Shown piece after piece: positions 44,765-56,069 of a stretch of DNA of 64,000 nucleotides; position 1 is the first letter of the stretch; every line of letters starts with the position of its first letter. A program made the translations under genes and the position numbers. Location: the NCBI GenBank assembly GCA_022494885.1, contig JAGVSM010001163.1:1-64000 (forward strand). The letters are read 5' to 3'. The notes under the pieces were generated by a model, which did no database searches, was not told the origin of the DNA, and saw only the letters and a list, made by a program, of their open reading frames with translations. Source of the DNA: Micrasema longulum. Its lineage: Eukaryota; Arthropoda; Insecta; Trichoptera; Brachycentridae.

Positions 44765-45550
44765 AAAATATAAAAAAAGTAATGTTCGTTCGTGTGTTCT
44801 TGATAGACTAAATAACTACTGGACCGATTTACTTGCTGTTTTTTGAGAAATGACGAACTTTGGCTTAGGCATGTTTATAGTTCCTAAAATTTTCGTTTAG
44901 TAGAAAAAAATTAGGAGCGTAAATGTTTTATTCATCGTTTACCATTGCTGCATTTCACGAAAATGTTTATACTGAAAAATTTTAAGGATATTTTTTTTGT
45001 GTATAAAAAAAGTTAATTTTTGAATGATTACAAACACTATTTGTTCTTATTGGATGAAAATAAGATTATTTGCAAAACATTTTTTTTAAATAAAACTACA
45101 TGTAAAACTTAAATTATACTAACTGACAATCAATACATTAAAAAAAATTGTGCACCCCTGTTGACAAAAAAAGCAGAGTTTGATTTTTACTAAAATAACT
45201 CTTGTTCTTAATATTTATTATTTTAAAATATGGAATTCAATTATAAATAAATACCTAGGTAGTTAATAAAAAGTACATATGAAAAGTTTTATGATCATTT
45301 TTACGTTTATTTGAACGGTTTTTACTCGTTTTCAAGACACGAAAGGCCATTTTGGTTTCGAATTAAATGTCAGGTTTACGTCAAAACCCGGCTGGCGTGG
45401 CGGCTAGAGAACGGCTTAATGACGACAAGAGAACGGATAAAGAACGCGGTGGTCATAACTGAGCGTTTGGGCATGAGTTAGGTGTCATAATTTAAGAGAG
45501 CTCAGGGTGCGTCTTTGTTTTGTCATTTATGTACAAGTATACGCTCAAAT
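44765..45550 (+). repeat. Dispersed repeat R6, copy 2 (uninterrupted)
   Basis: Same block order as 31.14-32.24 kb without the LINE insertion, giving a unit of about 780 bp. No coding frame and no obvious terminal inverted repeats. Confidence 0.7.
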
Positions 45551-45784
45551 CTAGTAACGGCAAAACATTGCTACTGTAAACCTATTTTATTAAATACATG
45601 GTTCCTGTATCACATAAATGAGATTTTTACTCTTCTTTTTGGTCTCTAATAAAATTCGAAATTTGTAATTGAGTCCGCTTGAGCAGTGTACCCTTCATTT
45701 GTTTTTGATGATTTATCCAAGTATTATTTTTGTGGTTGCTATTTTCTGTTATTCTTTAATAATCGTGTCTAAAAATAGAAATAT

Positions 45785-45870
45785 TGTTGTTAAAGTCGAA
45801 CCACGAACCTGTGCTGTAGTTTGTGAGTCCGCAAGGCTATTGTGAGACTTAAAGCTTGCCCACAATATAC
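45785..45870 (-). repeat. SINE-A, degraded head fragment
   Basis: GTCGAACCACGAACCTGTGC and TTTGTGAGTCCGCAAGGCTA follow the reverse SINE-A head. Confidence 0.45.
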
Positions 45871-45987
45871 AGCACACCGTATCTGGAGATTTAAGACCCC
45901 TATTAACGAACAAAACTCATGACGAGGAAAGTACTAGTATGCTATCTAATTTTATTTTATCGAGTTTGTAGATACTATTTTCTTATC

Positions 45988-47080
45988 TATTATTAACAAA
46001 TTACAACAGGGATGGAGGCCAACTTAATAAACAAGGAAATATGGAAGTCAAGGCATTTACAGGGCTTCTGACCTGTCATTGGCTGGTTTAAGTGGTCACT
46101 TTACACACTGTGTAACATTCACCATTTTGCCTATATTTGAACATCCATATTTCTTCGATTCTTCCTTTTGTTGATTTTAGTAAAGTTAAGGAGCTGAAAG
46201 CTTTATTGTTGTGAAGAAATTCATCTGACTGAATTATTTCACATACTAGGCAACGCCTGAAAACAGTTTTTCAATTTTTAAACTTCTTCTTGGACCAGTT
46301 GGTTATACTACAATATTTGAGTTCGTCCAAATGTTCGTATACGAAAGACTGTATTTCACCCCCTCGGGAGTCATTAAGATTAACAAATTACAACAATGAT
46401 GGAGAATACCTTAAATAAGGGAATATGGAAGTCTTGGTATTTACAGGGCTTATGACCTGTCATAGGCTGGTTTAAGTGGTCACTTTACACACTGTGTAAC
46501 ATTCACCATTTTGCCTATATTTGAACATCCAAATTTCTTCGATTCTTCCTTTTGTTGATTTTAGTGAAGTTAAAGAGCTGAAAGCTTTATTGTTGTGAAG
46601 AAATTCATCTCACTGAATTATTTCACATACTAGGCAACGCCTGAAAACAATTTTTCAATTTTTAAACTTCTTCTTGGACCAGTTGGTTATACTACAATAT
46701 TTGAGTTCGTCCAAATTTTCGGATACGAAAGACTGTATTTCACCCTCTCGGGAGTCATTAAGATTAACAAATTACAACAATGATGGAGAATACCTTAAAT
46801 AAGGGAATATGGAAGTCTTGGTATTTACAGGGCTTATGACCTGTCATTGGCTGGTTTAAGTGGTCATTTTACACACTGTGTAACATTCACCATTTTGCCT
46901 ATATTTAAACATCCATATTTCTTCAATTTTTCCTTTTGTTGATTTTAGTGAAGTTAAAGAGCTGAAAACTTTATTGTTGTGAAGAAATTCATCTGACTGA
47001 ATTATTTCACATACTAGGCAACGCCTGAAAACAATTTTTCAATTTGTTAACTTCTTCTTGGACCAGTTGGTTATTATTGT
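45988..47080 (+). repeat. Tandem array of the 385-bp family, about 2.8 units
   Basis: AACAAATTACAAC recurs at 45995, 46382 and 46766 (spacings 387 and 384). Every unit carries GGAAGTCT-GGTATTTACAGGGC-like words, GGCTGGTTTAAGTGGTCA, CTTTACACACTGTGTAACAT, AAAGAGCTGAAAGCTTTATT, TAGGCAACGCCTGAAAAC and TTCTTCTTGGACCAGTTGG. Units two and three are close to identical, so the array expanded recently compared with the dispersed copies. Confidence 0.92.
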
Positions 47081-47084
47081 TGTA

Positions 47085-48375
47085 TTTTTTTTTTTTAGTT
47101 TAATTTTTATTTCCAAGCATGTGTTGTGTTCCAACCTCGTTTCAAACCCTTTTTGCCTTTTGTCATTTTGAAAACAATCGTTTCCTGGTTATATTCAATA
47201 TGAGGGTTATCTTTTGTATCTTGACCAAACACATTTTTACCAATGTGTATTGTACTACCATTTCTTTTACACAAGAGTTACTTATTACATCCTTCCCAGT
47301 GGTCATCTCTGATGGTCATTTACTTATACACACCAATTATTTATTGTTTTAATGCGTTTACGTAATACTGTTCAAATTAATATTTTATGCCTAAAAGAGC
47401 AGGTGTCTCTTGGTTAAAAGATTGTATCTTTAGGTTTTAAGAAGTTTGCATTCAAATAATACAATAGCTTAAATTCCGATTGTTACATATTGTTTAGACA
47501 TGTCTTGCGATTTCGCACCTTTTTTAACTGAAGCTATTATTATGCCCTCCGTTTTATGTAAAGATACACTTTATAACCCAATACATTGGCTCCTAGAGGA
47601 CACATTGAAATTAGATTCCTTACTTAGTACGTCGTGACTACGACAATTTATTATGAAATGTAAACTTGAATGTTATTAATTATAAGTACAGTTAACCCAA
47701 CGAGTGTAGTTGCAGACATATTGTTATCTTCAAAAGTGAATGAAATAAAACAATACTATCTTCGAAGCTGCCTTTTATTGACGACTAGAGGGTGATTCAA
47801 TTACTAATTACAAAGTGCCACTCAACACCCCACAGCACATAACACATAAGTGATTTTCAATATTTTAAAAACGCGCTACAAATTGAAATATAACGTTTAT
47901 TTTTATCAAGTGCGCAAAATAATATTTTTGCGTTGTAATAAAAAATAACATGACTATTTAAAAACGAAATAACATAAAATAAATAAATAAAATCACTCGA
48001 CAAGCATCATTACACGTTAAAAACCTTGTAATTTAATACAGGTAAATATTTAATATCCGTAAAAGCAACGTCAATTTGGCCTTTTTGGTAAAAACAGCAA
48101 AATCTCACGTTACAAAATAAACAACATATCGTACTTTTTGTAAGGGGTATTATTTTATCGTGATAGAACTTTCGATTATACTGTCTCTGGTCAAACAAAT
48201 ACCGGCAGTTTTTTTTACATGTGTACACTGTAACAATACTCAAATAATTAATGGAATGCCTAAACTCGAATAATGTTTGCGTATTGTGAATATGTTATTT
48301 AAAAATCAGTGTTTAGTTCATAAAACATATAGGGCTCTTTGTGAAACCAAAAGTCTACTGCGTGACAAGGCGACA
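47085..48375. other. Unassigned region with two unrecognised ORFs
   Basis: A 77-codon plus ORF lies at 47119-47352 and a 77-codon minus ORF at 48243-48010. The latter has six Cys (for example TICCLFCNVRFCCF) and a mixed composition, but I recognise no domain. There are no shared repeats. A low-confidence exon relic is possible for the second. Confidence 0.25.
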
Positions 48376-48384
48376 ACATTATTT

Positions 48385-48560
48385 CCAGAAATGGTCTTAT
48401 TAATTGGCCTCAACGATCCAGTAATTTGACGCTAATGGATTGTATCTTATGGACCTACGTTAAGTCCTCGTTCTATGAAAACAACTCGACAACTCTTGAA
48501 GCATTTCCAGTGCTTCAAGAGTTGTTGTATATTGTATTGGCTAGTATTTATATTTTATGT
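48385..48560 (+). pseudogene. Relic of a mariner/Tc-type DDE transposase C-terminal part
   Basis: A plus frame reads RNGLINWPQRSSNLTLMDCI, LWTYVKSSFYENNSTTLEAF. It follows the pattern 'W P x R S P D L T P x D x F L W G Y x K S x V Y', which surrounds the third catalytic residue of mariner-like transposases in insects; the D of LMD is kept. The rest of the enzyme is not visible. The following bases form a perfect 15-bp hairpin that overlaps the end of the frame (48489-48525). Confidence 0.75.
48489..48525. repeat. Perfect 15-bp hairpin in the transposase relic
   Basis: ACAACTCTTGAAGCA, a 7-base spacer TTTCCAG, then the exact complement TGCTTCAAGAGTTGT. The left arm is coding-derived (TTLEA), so the right arm probably arose by local inverted duplication. 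Confidence 0.85.
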
Positions 48561-48799
48561 TTATTATATTCTAAAATTTCGTTAACTCTTGAAAGACTGC
48601 GGTAAATATATCCTTTGCACGCGGTGATGTAACATCGTGTTACTTCTAATAAAAGATGGAATATTCTCAAGTTCAGACATTAAAAAAAAGAAAAAAACAT
48701 GAAGACATACTGTTTAATAATTATTTTTTCATGATTTATTTGAACAAACATATGAGCTGATCTTTTTAAAGCAAAACAAATTAAAAATCACAAATACGC

Positions 48800-49070
48800 A
48801 GCTCGTGTTACGCGCGTGCGTCTCCCATCACTGTCATTAACTGACTGAAGACTAAATCTGTTTTATATAACACCAGCCGCAGAACAGCGTCTCTGTCTTC
48901 CTTGTTATGACTTTTTTCTTCGTGCTCTCTCTTATATAAGGTATCTGTATAGACGTGTTGCTGAATTAGCGGACATTTATTATTCAAGTAGAAGTATAAA
49001 TATTTTTGTATTAACATCCAGCATAGTTGTACAAGTTTTGCTTTCCAAATACGGTGTGAAAATGTCAATT
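48800..49070 (-). promoter_or_regulatory. TATA-plus-initiator-like segment
   Basis: On the minus strand, TTATATAAGAGAGAGC at about 48935 and TTATATAAAACAGATTTAGT at about 48870 resemble TATA boxes, and the second is followed about 25 bases later by TTCAGTCAGT, like the arthropod initiator TCAGT. It could be a promoter of an LTR or host gene. No gene is recognised downstream on this strand. Confidence 0.25.
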
Positions 49071-49217
49071 TGAAAATTTAAAAAAATGTAAATTCATTAT
49101 TTTAAAAAATAAGAGAGATATATCTATTTTTGTGTCCTATGTCAACTAATGTGACATCACAACCACACTAGAGTTAATAACTCCGATGTACTAATAACGG
49201 TTGATTGCTCTACGTAA

Positions 49218-49460
49218 AGCTAGGGTTTCCTAGGACAGCGGTGCCCGTATTTTAACGGCCGTAGTGAACGGTGATGCGGTGGACAGCCGTCGTAACGATG
49301 ACTAAAGAGTGTTTTCCTAGTAAAACGGTGTTATCAACACCATTTAACACCGTTTCCCTAGGAAACCACTCTTTAGTCATCGTTACGACGGCTGTCCACC
49401 GCATCACCGTTCACTACGGCCGTTAAGATACGGGCACCGCTGTCCTAGGAAACCCTAGCT
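49218..49460. mobile_element. Foldback MITE with TAA target duplication
   Basis: AGCTAGGGTTTCCTAGGACA at the left end and its exact complement at the right end open two arms of about 115 bases that pair almost completely, with a short central loop (ATCAACACCAT region). TAA occurs immediately left (49215-49217) and right (49461-49463). The interior is GC-richer than the flanks. Known: a 3-bp TAA/TTA duplication is typical of PIF/Harbinger elements. Superfamily assignment is inferred from that alone. Confidence 0.88.
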
Positions 49461-49464
49461 TAAC

Positions 49465-50510
49465 TGTTAGTCACAAAGGACATTTTTTGTCTGATATCGT
49501 TTCAAATAATTAAACTTGTAGTTTCATTATTTCGTATATATCAAAAACTCATTTCAACAAATATTTGGTTTGTTAAAATAAATTTTAAATTATCGACGAG
49601 CTTAAAAAACACCTAATGGGTACAGTACATTCAAATCATTAATAAATATTACTTATGTATGCGTGACAGAATATTTTCAAATATAATATTCTAGTGTGCA
49701 GAGAGATGATAAATATGTTATGCATCAGCTTGACATGAAGGGGAAAATCGAGAGATGTTGAGAGGTTGGGAAAAAACAGCTTTCTCACTTTCGAAACATC
49801 CGAGAACGGACCAGGATCAGAAATTCAGCTGAATTAGTTTAAGTGCAGCAAAACGGCGTTTATTTTGTATTTTCAGTAACATATTATAATTGTTTACAAA
49901 GTAAGTCTGAAGACTTTTTAGTCAAACACATTTTTTAAGACAAGTTTATTTTACACACATACATATTATTGAATAAATTTATTAACTACCTTTTAACAGT
50001 CTCTTTAAAGAAATAAAGAGGTTTTTTTTTTAAAATTGAATCGGCAGTCACTTCGTAACACTTCATTATAAATTATTGAAAATAAAACTTTGTCATTAGT
50101 GTTACTCAATTTTATTATTTTACAAGAACACTACTGTAGTTTCGAGAGAGCACTCCTTCCATCGACGGGTGATATAAAACTAATATAGTCAACACATAAT
50201 ATTGTTCACTATGTCATAGAATTTAAACAAAAAATAAACAAATTAATCAGTGAAAGTTAGAGCAGGGGGTTTTTTTTCCCTTATCTAAGGTGTTCGCATA
50301 TGAATGGATAGTTATCTAAAATACAGATATGGAAACATGATCTGTGAGAGACAGAACATTAAGTAGACTTTATTTCCTTAAATTTAGCACACAAGTGGAA
50401 GTTACAACAATTAAGTCTAAGATTTAATGTGTGGGAAGACATCGCTCGGCTAAGAGAGTGTAAACAGACGCGGGTCTAAGGGGGTTAATGGGGTGAGGGG
50501 GATCGTATTT
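49465..50510. other. Unassigned AT-rich stretch
   Basis: No ORF or shared repeat was recognised. G-rich words near 50480-50505 (GGGGTGAGGGGG) stand out slightly. Confidence 0.3.
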
Positions 50511-50511
50511 T

Positions 50512-50905
50512 TTCTTTTAAATTTGTTGCAACAGAGAGAGAAAACTTTTTTGAGAAGGGGATATGTGGGTCTAGGCATTCACAGGGCTTATGACCATTTA
50601 TTGGCTGGTTTAAGTGGCCACTTTACACCCTGTGTAACATTCAGCATTCTGCCTGTGTTTAAACATCCACATTTCCTTGGTTCTTCCATCTGTTGACTTT
50701 TGTGAATTAAAGGAGCTTAAACCTTTATTACGTGGGTGAGATTTATCCAGCTGAACGAAATCACCTACAAGGCAACGCCTGAAAACAATTTTCCAATTTT
50801 TATACTTTTTCTTAAACAAGTAGTTAATTCAACAATGTTTGACTATGTCTAAAATCTAGCCAGTCTGCAAGCATTCGGACATACTTTAACATTTTTGAGG
50901 TGTTT
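50512..50905 (+). repeat. 385-bp family, one unit
   Basis: TTGTTGCAACAGAGAGAGAA, GGTCTAGGCATTCACAGGGC, GGCTGGTTTAAGTGGCCACT, CTTCCATCTGTTGACTTTTG, AAGGCAACGCCTGAAAACAA, then TTTGACTATGTCTAAAATCT-like start words of the next unit. Short ORFs on both strands across it are artefacts. Confidence 0.85.
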
Positions 50906-50914
50906 TTTCAGTTT

Positions 50915-50945
50915 TTTTTTCAATTATCTATAATTGAAAAAAAAA
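50915..50945. repeat. Short A/T palindrome
   Basis: TTTTTTTTTCAATTATC and its complement flank TATAATTG, at about 50917-50945. It may be the junction of two opposed poly(A) tails. Confidence 0.5.
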
Positions 50946-51179
50946 GTGAACAAACACCTGAAGATCTTTTTTTCATGTCAATAATAGTTGACGGGAGATC
51001 ATTGAACAGCGGTGGAGTAATCCAATTTTATGTTCATTCTCCGAAGTAATTTACGATTCGGGGAACGATCAGGAAATCCTATAATTTTTATCTAGTGTTG
51101 TGAGTGAAGGAAACTCGGTTTTTAAATTCCGGATCAACATAGTGTTCTCCAATAAATTAGTAGTCACAAAGTTGCATGA

Positions 51180-51790
51180 ACGATTATAGATATGATGTAC
51201 TCGTATAATATAACTCACAATAATGTTGATTCAGTGTTTTGTGTTCAAAATGTGTCATTGTACGTTCCCCGTAGGCGTCTGAGATCACCTGATACATTTA
51301 ACCTTCCAATTTTTGCAAAGAATATGGCACATTTTAACCCTCTTGCAAGTATGTTAAGACTCTATAACAAAATGGAAAAAAAGTTAACATTGACATTTAT
51401 CATGATAGATCAAATGATTTTTAAAAAAACATTACTATGTATCTTAATCCTTATTTTTTTGTATGTAAATTAATTTTAGTCTATTTTATTATATCTTATA
51501 TGTTTTTAATTTCTCATTTCTTTTTTTTTTTTTAAATGTAGTTTCTTATATTTAACTTAATTTTATTTCTTTAACTCAATCTTTATTTTTATCTTTCACT
51601 AAACTTAATTTTTATCATAACTTAAATTGATTTTACACTCTTAATTAATATAATTTATGAGAGATGGTGGAGTTTTATAATTGAGAATATATATAAAGAA
51701 CGTAGTTATGCTTACTTAAAAAATGAATGTATTTTATGTATTCTTGTTGAACTTCCAAATAAACAAAAAAACAAACAAAAAAAAAAGAAT
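51180..51790 (+). pseudogene. LINE RT C-terminus and 3' UTR fragment
   Basis: The ORF at 51192-51473 reads VQNVSLYVPRRRLRSPDTFN and MAHFNPLASMLRLYNKM, the FRVPRR..R / NSP..RM..LYN block shared by families at 6.9, 28.7 and 42.5 kb. The 3' UTR ends TTGTTGAACTTCCAAATAAA and an (AAAC)n-type tail at about 51780. It is 5' truncated. Confidence 0.75.
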
Positions 51791-51794
51791 GACG

Positions 51795-52860
51795 GTAAAA
51801 GTTGATATAGTGAGCTTGTTTTTTATTTTTAATTTCGCAATTTATTCGTAGTTGGTGAGGATAGATGAAATTATATTTTTTTATTGTATTTTAAGCAATA
51901 ATCATGATCCATTTAATAAGATTTTTAAAATCTTCTTGAAGTATGTAATTTTTACATTTGAATGGCTTCTTTCAAAAGCGGTATCATCTGCGAATTTGAA
52001 ACATTGCAAATATATTTCATTGCACTACAGGAGGAGAAACTTCCTTCAAAATGGTCGTTGACGTTAAGGGGACCCGACATGATGCGTAAAAAAGAAGAAG
52101 AAGAGTCCCTACTAACACAAATGAAATTCGTGTTTACGTGGTTCACCTACAGGCTCTAACACATTAACAAATGTTTATTAAACATTTGTACGCACTGAAT
52201 GTTCGAGACGATGTTTTGATTTGAAATGTACGAAATGATTAGTTTTGGCAAAGGATACGTGTGAATTTAGAATTCAGAATTTGTAATACGTATTGTTAAG
52301 CCCCCCATGGATATTGTACGAACGTGGTAAAGTAGCTTATTATTAATTCACACTTGGATAAATATGACATTGATTCATGGAATGTGGATAAATCAAACTC
52401 CGCATCCAAAATAGAACACGATATATTAGATTCAAATTGCGTACAAAGTTATACACAACGAATTCAAAGAATTTTGTGTTAACATAATTTATGTCCTTTT
52501 TTTTCCAAATTAAAAAATAAAGCACTCATAGAAAAAAAAAGTTAAAGTTATACTACATTCAAAAGAAAAATTTCTGGTCAACAAGAGAATGTTTTTGCTT
52601 TTACGACACATCTATTATTTTATTTGATTCTTCAAAATATAATATCAAGTATACAAAAACAAGCATTTTAGAAAGCTTCTTCTGTTCGCGTTAAATAGAG
52701 GAAATAAAGCCCCCAACGCTGCCCGCAATAATTTACAGTTTCCGGTAAAGATGTTATGCATTATTGAATTATTTGTTGGTGTTAACATAAGTTATGTCAT
52801 TTTATATCCGAATGAAGAGAACTAGCGCACGCAACTAAAAAAAGACATCAAATAAATCAA
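51795..52860. other. Unassigned stretch
   Basis: At 51952-52159 open frames lie on both strands (64-65 codons), with a short less AT-rich block. The plus frame reads IICEFETLQIYFIALQEEKL and the minus frame DSSSSFLRIMSGPLNVNDHF. Neither is recognised, so no gene is called. Confidence 0.25.
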
Positions 52861-52864
52861 TAAG

Positions 52865-53760
52865 TATTATTTTTCATTATTTTAGAACAAATTAGTCAAT
52901 ATCTCAATTGGTTGCAACACAGGGGGAAAACATTTTTGAGAAAGGTATATGGAAGTCTAGGCACTTAGAAGGCTTATGAGCTATCATTGGCTGGTTGAAG
53001 TGGCCAATTTACACACTGTGTAACATTCACCATTTTGCTTATGTTTAAACATCCTCATTTCCTCAACTCTTCCATCTGTTGACTTTTGTCAGGTCATAAG
53101 CCCTGTAAGTGCCTAGACTTCTATTTTTCCTTGGCGAAAATATTTTTCCTCCTAGTTGCACAACATTTGGATCTGAATAACCCCCTAGGGAGGAAATCCA
53201 GTCAGTCTGCAAATATTTGGACGTACTCAAAACATTGTTAAATATCTCAATAATTTATTATTTTTCATAATTTTACAACAAATGAGTAAATAATGTATTT
53301 TTCTTTATTATTTTACAACAAAATAGTTAATAATGTTACTTTCTTCATTATTTTACAACAAATTAGTCAGTAATGTATTTTTTTCATTATTTAACAGCAA
53401 ATTAGTCAATAATGTAATCATATCTATTAGTTTACTGTAAATTAGTCAATAATGTATTCACCTCCATTTTTTTTCAACAAATTAGTCAATCATGTATTTT
53501 TTTATATTATTTTACAACAAATTAGTCACTAATGTAACTTTCTTTATTATTTCACAGAAAATTAATCAATAATGTATTCACCTTCATCGTTTTACAACAA
53601 ATTAATAAATACTGTAATCATCTGCATTATTTTACAACAAATTATTCAATAATGAATTCAGCTCCATTATTTTACAACAAATTAGTCAATAATGTATTTT
53701 TCTTCATTATTTTACAACAATTTAGTGAATAATGTATTATTTTACAACAAATTAGTCTAC
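52865..53760 (+). repeat. Minisatellite, ~38-bp unit, at least 14 units, split by a 385-family insertion
   Basis: The unit ATTATTTTACAACAAATTAG plus TCAATAATGTATTTTTCTTC is repeated about 13 times from 53265 to 53755, with 1-6 changes per unit and occasional length change. One more unit lies at 52880-52900 before the inserted element. Confidence 0.9.
52908..53242. repeat. 385-bp family copy in foldback form, inserted in the minisatellite
   Basis: The forward part (GGAAGTCTAGGCACTTAGAA, GGCTGGTTGAAGTGGCCAAT) is followed by the same part reversed (CATAAGCCCTGTAAGTGCCT, TTTTTCCTCCTAGTTGC). AATATCTCAAT is present on both sides (52901-52911 and 53240-53250), which looks like an 11-bp target duplication. 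Confidence 0.75.
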
Positions 53761-53814
53761 AACTCATAGCACTTTTACCGTACACCGCGAAGATAACGCG
53801 ATCAGTTTTGGCAG

Positions 53815-54725
53815 TTTTATTTATTTATTTATTTAACTTTTTGTACATAATGTTATTTGTACATTGGCGGGCTTATTGCCAAATGGCAATTTCTTCCAAC
53901 CAACCAATAAAATAAAAGTTTTATTTTTATAATTCAAGTTACAGAACATATTCAATAGAAAAAAGATTAAAAAGCTAAAGATATATAAAAATAGAAATAA
54001 ACGTATTTGTTTATAAATTACCTTAAATCAAAACTATTACTCAATGGGAAAAAGGAAAAAAGAGGAAAGGAAAAAGGAAAGGAGGAGAGATTAAGGTAGA
54101 GAAAGGAGATGTTTCTTCAGACGTGATTTAAACAGAGATAATGTAGTAACATCTTTGATGGTGGATGGGAGATGATTCCACAGTCGAGCCGCATGGACAC
54201 TATACGAGTTAGAGAAGAAAGAGGAATTGTGTATGGGTATTAAGAGAGTGCCTTGAGAATGAGAACGAAGAGGTAAACCATGAACTGATAAGCGTTGAAA
54301 TTTTTCACACAGGTATATAGGAGCGTTAGGACTATGAAGTACATTGAACAGAAGTGAGAGGGAGTGATAGTCTCTCCGCTGTCTAATTTTGAGCCATTTC
54401 AGTTGCCTACGATAATCAGAAATGTGGTCATATTTCCTAAGACCAAAAATGTACCTTATGCATGTATTCTGAAGTCGTTCAAGTTTATCGAGTTGCTCAC
54501 AGCTTAAATCAGTCATGAAAACATCAGCGTAATCTAGAATGGGTAGTAGTAATGCTTGTACAAGAGTGCATTTAGTACTAATGGGTAAGAATTTTTGCAA
54601 CCTTCTAAGTGAGTGTAGACTGAAAAATATTTTGCGGCTTAATTCATTAGTGTGAGCTCGCCAGCAGAGATGTTCATCCCTTTCCTTGATTGAACGCGAA
54701 GAGTTGTCGCAAATGCTAACTTTCG
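53815..54725 (-). pseudogene. LINE (54-kb family) ORF2 C-terminus with 3' UTR
   Basis: The minus-strand frame is open from about 54720 to the stop at 54091 (about 210 codons): KERDEHLCWRAHTNELSRKI, SLHSLRRLQKFLPISTKCTL, LLLPILDYADVFMTDLSCEQ, LDKLERLQNTCIRYIFGLRK, YDHISDYRRQLKWLKIRQRR, LWNHLPSTIKDV, SLFKSRLKKHLLSLP. This is the RT thumb and C-terminal domain of a LINE. There are no internal stops, so it is the youngest LINE fragment here. The RT palm and endonuclease are absent (5' truncation near 54725). The 3' UTR has GAAATTGCCATTTGGCAATA and ends with AAATA repeats at about 53820. Decayed relatives are at 25.6-26.25 kb and 38.2-38.5 kb, with a 3' UTR piece at 11.9 kb. Confidence 0.9.
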
Positions 54726-54729
54726 TCTA

Positions 54730-56065
54730 CTTAAAATTCCATTGACGTTCCGTCTGAGACCCACTTGCTATTAAAAATTATAAAATATACTCTTTTAAAT
54801 ACCGCAAGTAAAATACTTTTTTACATATACACATCAATTAGTTAAGGTTTTATGTAAGTGTATTTATAGATGTGTCTTTTCAATGACGCCTTGCGAAAAA
54901 TCGACAAACGGTAAAGAACGTAAACATTTTATTTTACGGGTTTTTGGTCAGGGGGTATTATAGAATTATTTTATGAGACAATTTATGAGCTTACTTTAGC
55001 GCTTGTAATTAGCTCAGCGCCGATTTTTACAGCTTTTCTCTACATTAAGTTCGGGCAATGTAAACAACAACCTAATAAGACTATAGGGTCCACCCAAGGT
55101 GAATTACGTAGTAAAACTGATGACTTCTACGTGATGGGAAACGGGGCTAAATTGTCCTGCATAAAACCATAATTACAACCATTACTCCTGAAATCAATTC
55201 CACTCAATTAACTTTTCATACAACTAGACTGAAATTTGTCAAGCTTTAGTTTTATTACTTTTGGTGGAAAATTAGCTACGTTTTAGCATGGTCTGATAAC
55301 CCATTTGATGATTTCAATATATTTTAATAAAAGTAACAAATCAAATAAAATAATTAAATCGCAACCGATTTTTAAGTGAAATCTGACTCAAAGCACAAGA
55401 GGTTATTTCTTTTCTGGCCTGGTATTTCGTTTCGTTTTTTTTGTACATTTTGCGTCGATATTTTTTGTTATATTTTGTATCTGCTTATTTGAATTTTTTA
55501 TGGTTATTTATACAAAAAACTCATTGATAAACTAATTATTAATTACCTAAATAATTTCTTACTTATTCCACGTGAGCGAAGCTGGAGGTAAACGCTAGTA
55601 GCTATATATAACCACTTCTGACATTTCTATGTCTCTCAGTTTCGAGACATACCCATTTCTTTGTCAGAAAATCAATTAAACTATGATACAATCCTACTAC
55701 ACATCGTTGTTGCTTAAAAATATCAAACAAACTAGCTGATTTAAAAGCACTTGTTTTTAGCTGCCAACAATAACATACACTGGTCATAATAAAATTGAGG
55801 AAAATGTTTGATGTTGTAGGTTATACTATGTTCCATTGCAATAGTCACCCTATTTTTAGTAAACTCACGCTCCTCCCTTCCTCTCTCCTTCTTCTTTTCA
55901 ATGATTCTTCAGACAAAATAAAACATTTTCATAAATTATAATCAGTGCATTTTAGTTTTAGTTACTAAATCGTGTGATTTCAAATCAACACATTAGGTTT
56001 ATATCTGGGTTCTATTATTGGGGTAATCAAAAGAACAGAAGTCTTTAATAAAAAAACACAGTTAA
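54730..56065. other. Unassigned region
   Basis: No recognised gene. A 61-codon minus ORF at 55602-55787 has no known motif. I found no repeats shared with the rest of the window. Confidence 0.3.
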
Positions 56066-56069
56066 TAAT

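Noticed and set aside
50493..50819. ORFs of 67-69 codons on both strands
   Set aside because: They lie entirely within one 385-family unit and are not conserved between units.
53265..53760. CRISPR-like array
   Set aside because: The ~38-bp units are directly adjacent, without unique spacers, and the setting is a eukaryotic genome. It is a minisatellite.
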